DNA of 64,000 nt, from positions 1,302,001-1,366,000 of the forward strand of contig NZ_JAUTBA010000001.1 of NCBI RefSeq assembly GCF_030818895.1. The letters are read 5' to 3'. The position numbers and the translations under genes are program-made. Every line of letters begins with the position of its first letter. Positions within the stretch are counted from its first letter, which is position 1. The DNA is from Sphingobacterium zeae. GTDB lineage: Bacteria; Bacteroidota; Bacteroidia; Sphingobacteriales; Sphingobacteriaceae. This document shows positions 35,008 through 43,419 of this stretch, piece by piece. The notes under the pieces are model-generated. The model was given only the letters and a program-made list of their open reading frames with translations, searched no databases and was not told the DNA's origin.

Positions 35008-35874
35008 CTAGTAATCTCCTAAAGTTTCTGTAAGCTGATTCAACGCCGACGCCAATTGTTCGTCACTTGGAGCAACACCATGCCATTTGTGAGAACCCAT
35101 CATAAAATCAACACCACTACCCATCTCGGTATGCATTAGGATGATGACAGGTTTACCTTTTCCTGTACGTGATTTAGCTTCCGCCAAACCAGCTACAACA
35201 GCGTTCATATCGTTGCCTTTCGCAATTTCCATTACATCCCAGCCGAACGCTTCCCATTTTGCACGAAGATCACCAAGAGATAATACTTGATCCGTAGATC
35301 CGTCAATTTGCGCTTTGTTGTAGTCAACAGTAGCGATCAGATTGTCTATTTTGTTGTGTGGTGCATACATTGCAGCTTCCCAGACTTGGCCCTCCTGCAA
35401 TTCACCATCACCCATTAATACATAAACTAGATTATTGTCTTTATTCAATTTTTTTGCCTGTGCGGCACCAATTGCAACAGATAATCCTTGGCCCAAAGAT
35501 CCCGAAGCAATACGAATGCCCGGAAGGCCCTCGTGTGTTGTTGGGTGACCCTGAAGTCTGGAATTGATTTTTCTGAACGTTGCTAATTCGCTCACTTCAA
35601 AATATCCCGCATGTGCCAATGTACTATAAAATACAGGAGAGATGTGTCCATTTGACAGGAAGAATAGATCTTCTCCTTTTCCATCCATGTCAAAGGAAGG
35701 ATTGCGTTTCATTGCATTGAAATAAAGCGCCACAAAGTAATCTGTACAACCTAACGAACCACCTGGGTGTCCTGATTGACAAGCGTGTACCATACGTACG
35801 ATATCACGTCTTACCTGTGATGCAATTTGTTCTAGTTTGATAATATCTGCACTCATTTTTTTTGTTGGTTTCAC
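35008..35874 (-). CDS. Transketolase N-terminal subunit (split transketolase)
   Basis: A 288-residue protein with the thiamine-diphosphate-binding PP domain. It carries ACQSGHPGGSLGCTDYFVALYF (~30-50), FFLSNGHISPVFYSTLAHAGYF, LQGHPTTHEG, and the TPP motif GDGELQEGQVWEAAMYAPHNK...VDYN (GDG at ~155, Asn ~185), plus MGSHKWHG near the C-terminus. All TPP/Mg ligands are visible. First gene of the two-gene transketolase operon. Confidence 0.93.
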   Translation of the reverse strand: MKPTKKMSADIIKLEQIASQVRRDIVRMVHACQSGHPGGSLGCTDYFVALYFNAMKRNPSFDMDGKGEDLFFLSNGHISPVFYSTLAHAGYFEVSELATFRKINSRLQGHPTTHEGLPGIRIASGSLGQGLSVAIGAAQAKKLNKDNNLVYVLMGDGELQEGQVWEAAMYAPHNKIDNLIATVDYNKAQIDGSTDQVLSLGDLRAKWEAFGWDVMEIAKGNDMNAVVAGLAEAKSRTGKGKPVIILMHTEMGSGVDFMMGSHKWHGVAPSDEQLASALNQLTETLGDY

Positions 35875-36076
35875 AATTGGTCGTAAAGTTAACTATTTTT
35901 AAGCTAGATGCTTGTTAAAAAATGAATTTATATTGACTTATAACCGAATCTCAAGCCGCTTTAGAAGTATGTTCGCCGGATACCACTCAAAATGCTATTG
36001 GAGCCAGGGAGTTTTGCCTACCTGACCAGTATATCGATACGCTGGATATTTTCATGCCTTTTACATGACCGGACAT

Positions 36077-36121
36077 AAAAAAAAGGATTCGGCCATTAGT
36101 AGTGCTGAATCCTTTTTTATT
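36077..36121 (-). terminator. Intrinsic terminator of the Nfu gene
   Basis: AAAAGGATTC-GC / GC-GAATCCTTTT inverted repeat with a T-tract on the minus strand, ~20 bases after the nfu stop codon. Confidence 0.8.
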
Positions 36122-36139
36122 ATAAATGTGAAGCTAAGA

Positions 36140-36694
36140 TTACATGGCTTCAGCAACAACTTCGGTCACTTCCGGAACCATGCGCTTCAACAATCCTTCA
36201 ATGCCTGCTTTTAAAGTAATTGTCGATGATGGACAACCACTACAAGAACCCTTTAGTTCAACCGTTACTACACCTTCATTAAATGATTTATAATGTATGG
36301 CACCCCCATCTTGTTCAACAGCAGGTCGTACATAGTCGTGTAAAACTTGTTGTATCTTTACTTCAGTTTCGGTACCCTCAAAATTCACTTCTGTGTCGTG
36401 GTGTACCGTTTTTACAGCAAGTTCAGACTCTACAGCACCTTTTACAAAATCTTTCAACAAAGCTTCGATGTCTTCCCATTCCGCATCTTCCGTTTTGGTA
36501 ATAGTGACGAAGTTACTCGCGAAAAATACGCCATTTACAAAATTAAATTTGAACAATTCAAGTGCAAACGGTGAATCTTGTGCTGCCTCTTTATTTGGAA
36601 AATCCACACTACCGTTGATCAATAACTTATTGACCAAGAATTTCATGGTAGAAGGGTTGGGTGTAGATTCTGTATATACGTTAATCGTAGCCAT
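36140..36694 (-). CDS. NifU-like (Nfu) Fe-S cluster scaffold/carrier
   Basis: A 184-residue protein of two domains: an N-terminal Nfu_N domain (1-~90, opening TINVYTESTPNPSTMKFLVNK, typical) and a C-terminal NifU-like domain (~105-184) with VRPAVEQDGGAIHYKSF and the cluster-binding CSGC (in KGSCSGCPSSTITLKAGIE). The Cys pair holds a shared 4Fe-4S cluster for delivery to target apoproteins. Length and layout are normal. Likely essential for maturation of Fe-S enzymes in the cell; the ferredoxin at 51.6 kb is one possible client. Confidence 0.93.
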   Translation of the reverse strand: MATINVYTESTPNPSTMKFLVNKLLINGSVDFPNKEAAQDSPFALELFKFNFVNGVFFASNFVTITKTEDAEWEDIEALLKDFVKGAVESELAVKTVHHDTEVNFEGTETEVKIQQVLHDYVRPAVEQDGGAIHYKSFNEGVVTVELKGSCSGCPSSTITLKAGIEGLLKRMVPEVTEVVAEAM

Positions 36695-36768
36695 GTATTA
36701 TCTATTTTTTTATTCCAAGCAAATATATATCAAAAGGAGCTTTATTAAGGTCATTTATAAGTAAAAGC

Positions 36769-38118
36769 TTATAAAGTGACCCCCGTATAGTTAGCAGGAC
36801 TGATCGCTTTCAGTTCTGCTTTAACTTTATCGGAAACATGGAGCTGATCGACAAACGTCGCTATTGTTTCTTTCGTTACCCGCGTGTTTGTACGTGTAAG
36901 ATCTTTCAGCGCTTCGTACGGTTTTGGATAGCCTTCTCTTCGTAATATGGTTTGCAATGCTTCGGCAACAACAGCCCAGTTATTTTCAAGGTCATCAGCC
37001 AACGCCTGTTCGTTTAATATCAATTTTCGTAAACCTCTCAATGTCGATTTAACGGCAATGAGTGTGTGTGCAAATGGAACACCAATATTACGTAAAACTG
37101 TCGAATCTGTTAAATCACGCTGAAGACGTGAAATCGGTAATTTAGCGGAGAGATGCTCGAAAATAGCATTTGCAATGCCCAAATTTCCTTCTGCATTTTC
37201 AAAGTCAATGGGGTTGACCTTATGGGGCATAGCAGATGAACCGATCTGTCCGGCAGTGATTTTTTGTTTAAAATAATCCATCGAAATATAAGTCCAGATA
37301 TCGCGGCATAAGTCGATCAGGATATTGTTTATGCGTTTTAAAGCATCACAGCTCGCCGCAAAGTTATCGTAATGTTCAATTTGCGTTGTGGTTTGTGACC
37401 GGTCCAAACCCAAGACATTGTTGACGAAATTATTTCCAAAATTGATCCAATTGGTTTCTGGATAAGCAACCTGATGCGCATTGAAATTACCTGTTGCGCC
37501 ACCAAATTTGGCAGAATATGGTACTTGATTGAGTAGTTGTAACTGTCGCTCTATTCGTTCAATAAAAACATAAAATTCTTTGCCCAATCGAGTTGGAGAT
37601 GCAGGCTGTCCATGGGTACGGGCCAGCATCGGAATGCCTGACCATGACGTCGCTAATGATTTTAATTCATGAAGCAACTCCTCAATCGCTGGCGAGTAGC
37701 TCTCTTTTATAGCTTCTTTCCAAGAAAGCGGAATAGCTGTGTTATTGATATCTTGGGATGTTAAACCAAAATGAATAAATTCAAGGTAGTCTTGTAATCC
37801 TAATTTTTCAAATTGGTCTTTCAGAAAATATTCAACGGCTTTAACATCATGGTTCGTAACTTTCTCTGTGTTTTTGATCCAAACAGCATCTTCCTCAGAA
37901 AAATTTCTATAAATATCACGCAATTTCTCATTTAGACTTTTGTCAAATTGTTGCAATTGTGCAATACCTGATTCACCTAATGCAATAAAATATTCCACTT
38001 CCACGCGTACGCGATATTTTATTAAAGCAAATTCAGAAAAAAATGCTGAAAGTTCATGAGTGTTATTGTAATAGCGTCCGTCGATAGGAGTAACTGCTGT
38101 TAAAGATGATAAAGCCAT
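36769..38118 (-). CDS. purB: Adenylosuccinate lyase
   Basis: A 449-residue fumarase/aspartase-superfamily enzyme acting twice in purine synthesis (SAICAR to AICAR and adenylosuccinate to AMP). Signature loop GSSAMPHKVNPIDFENAEG (~280-298) with the catalytic Ser, the HFGLTSQDINNTA region with active-site Ser/Thr, and ARTHGQPASPTRLGKE (~155) carrying the conserved His. The E. coli-type (PurB class II, ~450 aa) architecture is clear. Single gene with a TAnnTTTG promoter element just ahead. Confidence 0.97.
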   Translation of the reverse strand: MALSSLTAVTPIDGRYYNNTHELSAFFSEFALIKYRVRVEVEYFIALGESGIAQLQQFDKSLNEKLRDIYRNFSEEDAVWIKNTEKVTNHDVKAVEYFLKDQFEKLGLQDYLEFIHFGLTSQDINNTAIPLSWKEAIKESYSPAIEELLHELKSLATSWSGIPMLARTHGQPASPTRLGKEFYVFIERIERQLQLLNQVPYSAKFGGATGNFNAHQVAYPETNWINFGNNFVNNVLGLDRSQTTTQIEHYDNFAASCDALKRINNILIDLCRDIWTYISMDYFKQKITAGQIGSSAMPHKVNPIDFENAEGNLGIANAIFEHLSAKLPISRLQRDLTDSTVLRNIGVPFAHTLIAVKSTLRGLRKLILNEQALADDLENNWAVVAEALQTILRREGYPKPYEALKDLTRTNTRVTKETIATFVDQLHVSDKVKAELKAISPANYTGVTL

Positions 38119-38137
38119 AGATTGAATGATTTTTTGG

Positions 38138-38145
38138 CAAAGGTA
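38138..38145 (-). promoter_or_regulatory. -7 promoter element (TACCTTTG) of purB
   Basis: Exact TAnnTTTG match on the minus strand, 20 bases upstream of the purB ATG. Confidence 0.5.
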
Positions 38146-38186
38146 AAAAAATGCTTGGAGCTTAGCAATTTAATTGGCGCAGATAT

Positions 38187-38220
38187 AAAAAAAGCCTCCT
38201 TGGTGAAGGAAGCTTTTTTA
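38187..38220 (-). terminator. Intrinsic terminator of the first heptad lipoprotein
   Basis: AAAAAGC-TCCTT / AAGGA-GCTTTTTT inverted repeat, T-tract on the minus strand. Confidence 0.8.
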
Positions 38221-38246
38221 TCAAGTCTAAATTCTATTTCAGAAAA

Positions 38247-38471
38247 TTAGTGAGCAGCTTTAGTTGAATCAACTTTAGACTCAGCTGAATCTACAGCTGA
38301 TTTTGCTGAATCTACAGCAGTTTTTGCTGAATCCAATTGTGTGTTAGCTGAATCTAAAGCAACATTAGCTGAATCAGTAGCAGCGTCAGTTGTTTTACCA
38401 GTTTCACCACATGATGCGAAAGCTAATGTTAAAGCTAAACCTAAGAAACCGAATTTGAATGCGTTTTTCAT
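38247..38471 (-). CDS. Small Lpp-like lipoprotein built of heptad repeats (copy 1)
   Basis: A 74-residue lipoprotein: signal peptide with lipobox AFASC (Cys ~21), then a mature part of ~53 residues made of seven-residue units of the form (hydrophobic)-D-S-A-x-x-x: T-DSANVA, L-DSANTQ, L-DSAKTA, V-DSAKSA, V-DSAESK, V-DSTKAA. Hydrophobics at every seventh position predict a long amphipathic helix or trimeric coiled coil, as in Braun's lipoprotein Lpp. The signal is nearly identical to the neighbouring copy 2. No catalytic residues. A structural envelope role is inferred. Confidence 0.75.
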   Translation of the reverse strand: MKNAFKFGFLGLALTLAFASCGETGKTTDAATDSANVALDSANTQLDSAKTAVDSAKSAVDSAESKVDSTKAAH

Positions 38472-38563
38472 TTTATTAAAATTAAATATTTTTAAATCTT
38501 GTTATTTAGGGGTTAATACCGATAAATTAAAAAGGTAACCCCAGATTTTTCTCTTTTTGAAAA

Positions 38564-38596
38564 AAGAAAGACCTTTTGTTAAAAAAGGCCTTCCAA
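38564..38596 (-). terminator. Intrinsic terminator of the second heptad lipoprotein
   Basis: GAAAGACCTTTT / AAAAGGCCTTC inverted repeat; on the minus strand it is followed by TTTCTTTTTTC, between the two lipoprotein genes. Confidence 0.7.
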
Positions 38597-38616
38597 AAGC
38601 GTTATTCAGTCCTAAA

Positions 38617-38841
38617 TTATTTTTTAGTAGCAGCTGAATCAACTTTAGCAGCAGCAGAATCAACTTTAACAGCAGCTGAATCTACGTGGTTAGCAGCTGA
38701 ATCTAAAGTGTTAGCAGCTGAATCAACTAAAGCAGAAGCTGAATCTGCAGAACCTTCAGCTTTTTTCTCTGAATTGTTACAAGATGCAAAAGCTACAGTT
38801 AAAGCTAAACCTAAGAAACCGAATTTTAATGCGTTTTTCAT
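38617..38841 (-). CDS. Small Lpp-like lipoprotein built of heptad repeats (copy 2)
   Basis: A 74-residue paralogue of the gene at 38247-38471, same length and layout. Signal with lipobox AFASC, then repeats V-DSAANT, L-DSAANH, V-DSAAVK, V-DSAAAK, V-DSAATKK. It ends in Lys-Lys. In Lpp the C-terminal Lys is linked to peptidoglycan, and the terminal Lys here invites the same comparison, though nothing proves it. The signal-region identity and tandem position indicate a gene duplication with divergence of the mature part (acidic start NNSEKKAEG here, GETGKTTD there). Confidence 0.75.
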   Translation of the reverse strand: MKNALKFGFLGLALTVAFASCNNSEKKAEGSADSASALVDSAANTLDSAANHVDSAAVKVDSAAAKVDSAATKK

Positions 38842-39194
38842 TTTCTAATTTTCTAATTTAAATTGAAATAATTTTCTTTTTCATCTGTTAATACACGTAA
38901 CCAAAAAAGGTAACCCAAAAAATACATTTTTTTAAAAAATTTATATAATAGATTGTTTTTCAGTTGTTTAATTTATTTAAAATAAAATGTTATCCCACAA
39001 GTCTCGGCTTGTGTCATCCTTTAGCTTAACAAGGGCTAAGAAAGGGTGATCGTTGTGCCGTTCTTGTGTGTTTGTTGTGCTGAGCTTGTGTGAACTTATT
39101 TTTAGCCAATCTGGGGATAAGATGGTACTGATAACAAACAATTTTCGATTATTTTGCTTATTTTAAGAAGTAAACGCTTTAAAGAAATTGCAAT
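38842..39194. other. AT-rich intergenic region with repeated CTTGTGTG words
   Basis: About 350 bases between the lipoproteins and the acyl-CoA dehydrogenase. The left half is a T/A tract with TTTTTTAAAAAATTT; the right half has TTATCCCACAA, several TTGTGTG words and a TTATCCCC (reverse strand) near 39118. These resemble DnaA-box fragments (TTATCCACA) but none is exact. No ORF of natural composition. Confidence 0.35.
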
Positions 39195-40544
39195 ATGTTT
39201 GATAAAGTAAAGAATATAATGGATTTGGCAAAATCAATAGACTTTGGCAAATTGGAAGAAATATCGAAAAAAGTGGATTTGGGCGCAGTAATGGATGCTG
39301 TATCAAAAATGGATGATAAGCAGCTTCATGGTTTGATGAAAATGCTGAATGCTGGAAAGCAAAAGCGAGAATTGCCTCCTATCAATGGTGATTTCTATGC
39401 GATGGACAGTAAATTAAACGATACTGACCGCGCTTTACAATTGAAGGTGAGAGAATTTATGGAGACCGAAGTCAAACCAATAGTCAATAAATATTGGTTG
39501 AGAGATGAATTTCCTTTTGAAATCGTACCCAAACTTGCGGCTTTAAATATTTGTGGCTATACATACAATGGATATGGATGTATGGGCGGAAGTTCCTTGA
39601 TGGAAGGAATTATAGCGGCTGAGATAGCACGTGTGGATGCTTCAGTAGCAACTTTCTTTGGCGTACAAAGTGGTTTGGCAATGGGGTCAATCTATCTTTG
39701 CGGATCTGAAGAACAAAAGCAAGAGTGGTTGCCCAAGATGCAACAGATGCAGGTGATAGGTGCGTTTGGATTAACAGAACCTGAAGTGGGCTCGGGAGCT
39801 GCAGGCGGACTGACGACAACTTGTAGAAAAACAACAGAAGGTTGGATTTTGAATGGTCAGAAAAAATGGATCGGAAATTCTACTTTTTCCGATATTACAA
39901 TTATATGGGCTAGGGATCTCGAGGATGGAGAAGTCAAAGGTTTTATTGTAAGGAAGGATAACCCAGGTTTTTCTGTCGAAAAGATCAAAGATAAGATGGC
40001 ATTGCGTATTGTGCAGAATGGCCTCATTACTTTAAATCATTGTATCATTCCTGAAAGTGACCGTTTACAAAAGGCAGACTCCTTTAAAGATACAGGTAAG
40101 GTTCTTCAGATGACGCGGGCCGGGGTCGCCTGGATGGCTGTGGGCTGTGCTAGAGGAGCCTATGAAAATGCATTGGATTATACCCGAAAAAGGAAGCAGT
40201 TTGGTAAGCCAATCGCCTCTTTTCAGCTTATTCAGAATCACCTGGTTGAAATGTTGTCCAATTTGACCGCTATGCAAACGCTAGTCTTTAGGCTATCTGA
40301 ACTTCAGGATAAAGGTGAGCTAAGAGATGAACATGCTTCGCTGGCAAAAGTGTTCTGCTCTTTGCGTACGAGAGATATTGTTTCCAAAGCCCGTGAAGTG
40401 ATGGGGGGCAATGGCATTTTGTTAGAGTATAATGTCGCGCGATTTCTGGCGGATGCAGAAGCAATTTATTCCTATGAGGGTACAAAGGAGATTAATTCCC
40501 TCATTGTTGGTCGAAGTATAACTGGATTTAGTGCTTTCGTGTAG
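39195..40544 (+). CDS. Acyl-CoA dehydrogenase, glutaryl-CoA-dehydrogenase-like
   Basis: A 449-residue flavoenzyme. The first ~50 residues are a charged non-core extension (AKSIDFGKLEEISKKVDLG). The ACAD core follows: GFGLTEPEVGSGAAGGLTT (FAD-binding, ~195), KKWIGNS, RKQFGKPIASFQLIQNHLVEM (~335), and the C-terminal VMGGNGILLEYNVAR with the catalytic Glu in YSYEGTKEINSLIVGRSITG (~425). The placement of the catalytic Glu and the ...EGTKEIN.LIVGR-type ending match the glutaryl-CoA dehydrogenase branch. It could serve lysine/tryptophan breakdown (glutaryl-CoA to crotonyl-CoA). Substrate is a family inference. Confidence 0.85.
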   Translation: MFDKVKNIMDLAKSIDFGKLEEISKKVDLGAVMDAVSKMDDKQLHGLMKMLNAGKQKRELPPINGDFYAMDSKLNDTDRALQLKVREFMETEVKPIVNKYWLRDEFPFEIVPKLAALNICGYTYNGYGCMGGSSLMEGIIAAEIARVDASVATFFGVQSGLAMGSIYLCGSEEQKQEWLPKMQQMQVIGAFGLTEPEVGSGAAGGLTTTCRKTTEGWILNGQKKWIGNSTFSDITIIWARDLEDGEVKGFIVRKDNPGFSVEKIKDKMALRIVQNGLITLNHCIIPESDRLQKADSFKDTGKVLQMTRAGVAWMAVGCARGAYENALDYTRKRKQFGKPIASFQLIQNHLVEMLSNLTAMQTLVFRLSELQDKGELRDEHASLAKVFCSLRTRDIVSKAREVMGGNGILLEYNVARFLADAEAIYSYEGTKEINSLIVGRSITGFSAFV

Positions 40545-40587
40545 CTGCTTTCCGGCTAACTTTTCGTTTCTTGATGTCGAGAATTAC

Positions 40588-40623
40588 TAAAAAGGACTTT
40601 GTTAAACAACAAAGCCCTTTTTA
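40588..40623 (+). terminator. Intrinsic terminator of the acyl-CoA dehydrogenase gene
   Basis: AAAAAGG-CTTTGTT / AACAAAG-CCTTTTT inverted repeat with a 4-base loop and T-tract. Confidence 0.8.
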
Positions 40624-40650
40624 GCTGAATTAAACGCAAACCGAACTTGA

Positions 40651-41435
40651 CTATTTGCGTTTAAACCGCATCATGGCGATATCGCCCATGATAAATGTTA
40701 GGGTATTCTCGCTGATACTGTATGTGTTCACCTTTTCTAAGGTAGAGAAAAAAGTTGCTTCGCCATTCCCTTCGCAAGCCATTTTTGTTGACATAATTGG
40801 GCCGAAATTAATACTATTACCATTGGTTTTAAACGTCATATTATAGTTGTTACAGCTACTATTGCCATTTACCTTTCTGCTGACCGCGTCAAATATCATT
40901 GTTGGTTTACGGTCGGGATATAGACCATCGAAAGCAATGCGTGCGCCCGATATATAATCAAGCTCCCAAGTTCCAGAAAGCTGCTGCTTGTCGTCCTGGA
41001 TCAACTTAAATTTGCCAATGGAGCCATTTTAGCTTTGTTCAGACTAAGAATACCATTGTTGACAGTGTAATTATCTGCAGCGATCAAGTTTTTTGACAGC
41101 GCTTGTTCGATAGACATATCCGGACAGGCCATCATAGTTGACATTCCCTGAGCAAATTTAATTTTTCCATTTTTTGATATTACCAAATCTCCTCCGATAC
41201 CATTGCAGCCCCCACTTGCACTGTAGCGTTTTTCTTCCAGTTGCAGGTAGGGCATTTTACCGTTGATTTGATCCGCTACGGCCTGACCATTGATTTCAAT
41301 TAATTGCCACTTTTTTCCAACGACAGCTGATGTCGAACTGTTTTCACTTTGATCAGTCGACTTCTTGTTGACGACAGAACAACTACCAAGACCAATACTT
41401 AAGATGGCCAATATTGCGAAGTTTTTAAAGTTCAT
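40651..41435 (-). pseudogene. Lipoprotein with two META (HslJ-like) domains, split by a one-base frameshift
   Basis: The N-part (41001-41435) is a lipoprotein with lipobox LGSC and a META domain (GKKWQLIEINGQ...SGGCNGIGGD...MACPDMSIEQAL). It ends MAPLANLS-stop. The C-part (40651-41004) starts MIQDDKQQ and is a second META domain (GTWELDYISG...SSCNNYNMTF...MSTKMACEG). Inserting one A in the AAA run (plus-strand T at 41011-41013) gives MAPLAKFKLIQDDKQ and one 261-residue protein. META-domain proteins occur in heat-shock protein HslJ and in protease-inhibitor families; the role here is unknown. Likely a sequencing indel, since both halves are otherwise perfect. Confidence 0.82.
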
Positions 41436-41506
41436 ATTTTAAATTTTAACCTATTAACATCCCTTTTAACGTTTGGTTTGGCAAAGTGCTACAAAAGTTT
41501 ACAAAC

Positions 41507-41538
41507 AAATAAGGCTTCCAATCTGGAAGCCTTATTTA
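41507..41538 (-). terminator. Intrinsic terminator of yidC
   Basis: AAATAAGGCTTCCA / TGGAAGCCTTATTT, a perfect 14-bp stem with a 3-base loop, just downstream of the yidC stop. Confidence 0.85.
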
Positions 41539-41556
41539 TCAATCGAATAAATGTTA

Positions 41557-43380
41557 CTATTTATTTTTATTTTGTTGTGCCTGCTGTTGAGCACGCATCA
41601 TTTCTTCCATTTTAGCCTGGAAACTTGATTTTTTTTCTGCTTTTGGATTCTTTTTGTTCTCCTCCAATTTAGCTAGTATTTTCTCATCGTTCACCATGGT
41701 GCGGATTACCAATTGCGTCAAGAATGTAAATAAAGCACTCAAGAAGTAATAGTAATTCAAACCAGCAGGGAAGCTGTTCAACACAAAGAAGAAAATCAAC
41801 GGCATGATATAGCCCATGTATTTCATTTGACCTGTAGCGCCTGATGTAGCATTGTTATACCAAGTGGTCAACAACGTTGTTAACGTCATCAAGATACACA
41901 TCAAAGAAATGTGGTTAAACGATCCAAAGATGGGAGCAAATGTGAATAATGTATCATAGGTTGACATGTCCTTCATAAACAAGAAACTCTGTCCTCTCAA
42001 TTCAAACAAATTTGGGAAGAAATAGAAGAATGCAATTGTAAAAGGCATTTGTAATACGAGGGGAAGGCATCCACCAAGAGGATTGACACCGACCTGTTTG
42101 TACAATTTCATTTGCTCCTGTTGCATCAACATTTGGTTGTCTTCGCCGACTTTTGCTTTGATCTCGTCCAGCTGCGGTTTTAATACGCGCATTTTGGCCA
42201 TAGAAACATAAGATTTGTAGGTCATTGGCGAAAGGATCAATTTCAACATCAGTGTCAATAAGAGTATAACGATACCGTAGCTCATATGGAAACCATCCAG
42301 GAAGTTGAATACCGGTACCGTAATCCATTGGTTGATCCAACGCATAGGGCCCCAGCCCATATTGATGATCGATTGATAATCATTACCCTCCGCTTTCAGC
42401 ACATTGTATTGGTTGGGACCAAAGAAGAAGTTCAACGAATAGCTATTGTCCTTATGGTTATCAAATGCTAATTCCGCGTTCGTATTGTAAAACTTGATGA
42501 CATCCGATTCAGTCGCATGTTTTACATCCACTTTAGCATTCACAAAACCATCTTTGGCGTTCAAGATACTAGAAAAGTAATGTTGCTTAAAAGCAATCCA
42601 TTCCACTTTTTTCTCCAATGCTTCATCAGCGTCTTTTGATTCTGAAAGATGATCTACCTTATTGTCTTCTTTATAGTAAAGAGTAGATTTTTGTCTTTCA
42701 GACTCTATATTTTGTTCCTTCTGTCTTAACGTGGTATTCCAGTTAAGGGTCAACGTTTTTTGACTTTGTGGAACTAAATTCTGTATCCCTTTTGTATGGA
42801 TGTCCAGCGCTACATTATAACCTTTGCCGGCAATAGAGTATATATATTCAATGTATTGGTCGTCATTGTAATTTAGTCTGAATTTTACCGATTGTTTTCC
42901 TTCACCAGAAATTTGAATATCCGAAGATTCTGTATTGAAGTACAAATCGTTTGTTGCCACGTTTTGACCCGCTGCATTAAACAGAAAACCAAATTTATTG
43001 TCCTCACCTTCAAAAAGCATCAACGGTTTTCCATTGAAATTCTTTTCACCTTTTAGTTCGACAGATTTAACTTTGCCGCCTTTCGTGCTGATCTTGGCAA
43101 TGATTTTCTCATTTTCAATCGTGATGACTTTTTCGGTTCCAAATTTTGTGGCACCAAAAGGCTTTCTCAGTTCCGCCGAATCAGCAATCACTGCTGTTTG
43201 TGCTGTTTTGGCTTTCGCGGTAGAGTCACTTTCAGCAGGAAGTCCTTTTTCTGCACGCGCTTTAGCCTCTTGTCGCGCTTGTTCTTGTTTGATTTCTGAT
43301 TCTGAAGGCTTCATCAGGTAAAATGAACCAGTGATGATAGCAAACATCAGGACCAAACCAATTAGGGTATTTCTATCCAT
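41557..43380 (-). CDS. yidC: Membrane protein insertase YidC
   Basis: A 607-residue Oxa1/YidC-family insertase. N-terminal transmembrane helix (~7-20), a large periplasmic P1 domain (~50-340, Lys-rich, beta-type), then the conserved five-helix core from ~345: MSYGIVILLLTLMLKLILSP, the cytoplasmic hairpin with VLKPQLDEIKAKVGEDNQMLMQQEQMKLYKQVGVNPLGGCLPLVLQMP, the terminal helices, and a Lys/Gln-rich C-terminal tail. A conserved Arg for substrate lies in the helix before the hairpin (not resolved by eye). It inserts inner-membrane proteins with or without SecYEG. Directly behind pyrG on the same strand. Confidence 0.96.
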   Translation of the reverse strand: MDRNTLIGLVLMFAIITGSFYLMKPSESEIKQEQARQEAKARAEKGLPAESDSTAKAKTAQTAVIADSAELRKPFGATKFGTEKVITIENEKIIAKISTKGGKVKSVELKGEKNFNGKPLMLFEGEDNKFGFLFNAAGQNVATNDLYFNTESSDIQISGEGKQSVKFRLNYNDDQYIEYIYSIAGKGYNVALDIHTKGIQNLVPQSQKTLTLNWNTTLRQKEQNIESERQKSTLYYKEDNKVDHLSESKDADEALEKKVEWIAFKQHYFSSILNAKDGFVNAKVDVKHATESDVIKFYNTNAELAFDNHKDNSYSLNFFFGPNQYNVLKAEGNDYQSIINMGWGPMRWINQWITVPVFNFLDGFHMSYGIVILLLTLMLKLILSPMTYKSYVSMAKMRVLKPQLDEIKAKVGEDNQMLMQQEQMKLYKQVGVNPLGGCLPLVLQMPFTIAFFYFFPNLFELRGQSFLFMKDMSTYDTLFTFAPIFGSFNHISLMCILMTLTTLLTTWYNNATSGATGQMKYMGYIMPLIFFFVLNSFPAGLNYYYFLSALFTFLTQLVIRTMVNDEKILAKLEENKKNPKAEKKSSFQAKMEEMMRAQQQAQQNKNK

Positions 43381-43419
43381 TTTTAATAATTAAACTTAAT
43401 TAATTGTATCCTTCTATTA

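Noticed and set aside
34053..35874. Split transketolase as a broken gene
   Set aside because: The two-gene form with complete domains is normal in Bacteroidota.
36347..36764. Plus-strand frames opposite the nfu gene
   Set aside because: Antisense shadows of a conserved protein; sequence has no family match.
38576..38848. 90-codon plus-strand frame with AAEST repeats
   Set aside because: It is the antisense reading of the heptad lipoprotein; the repeat is only a reflection of its codons.
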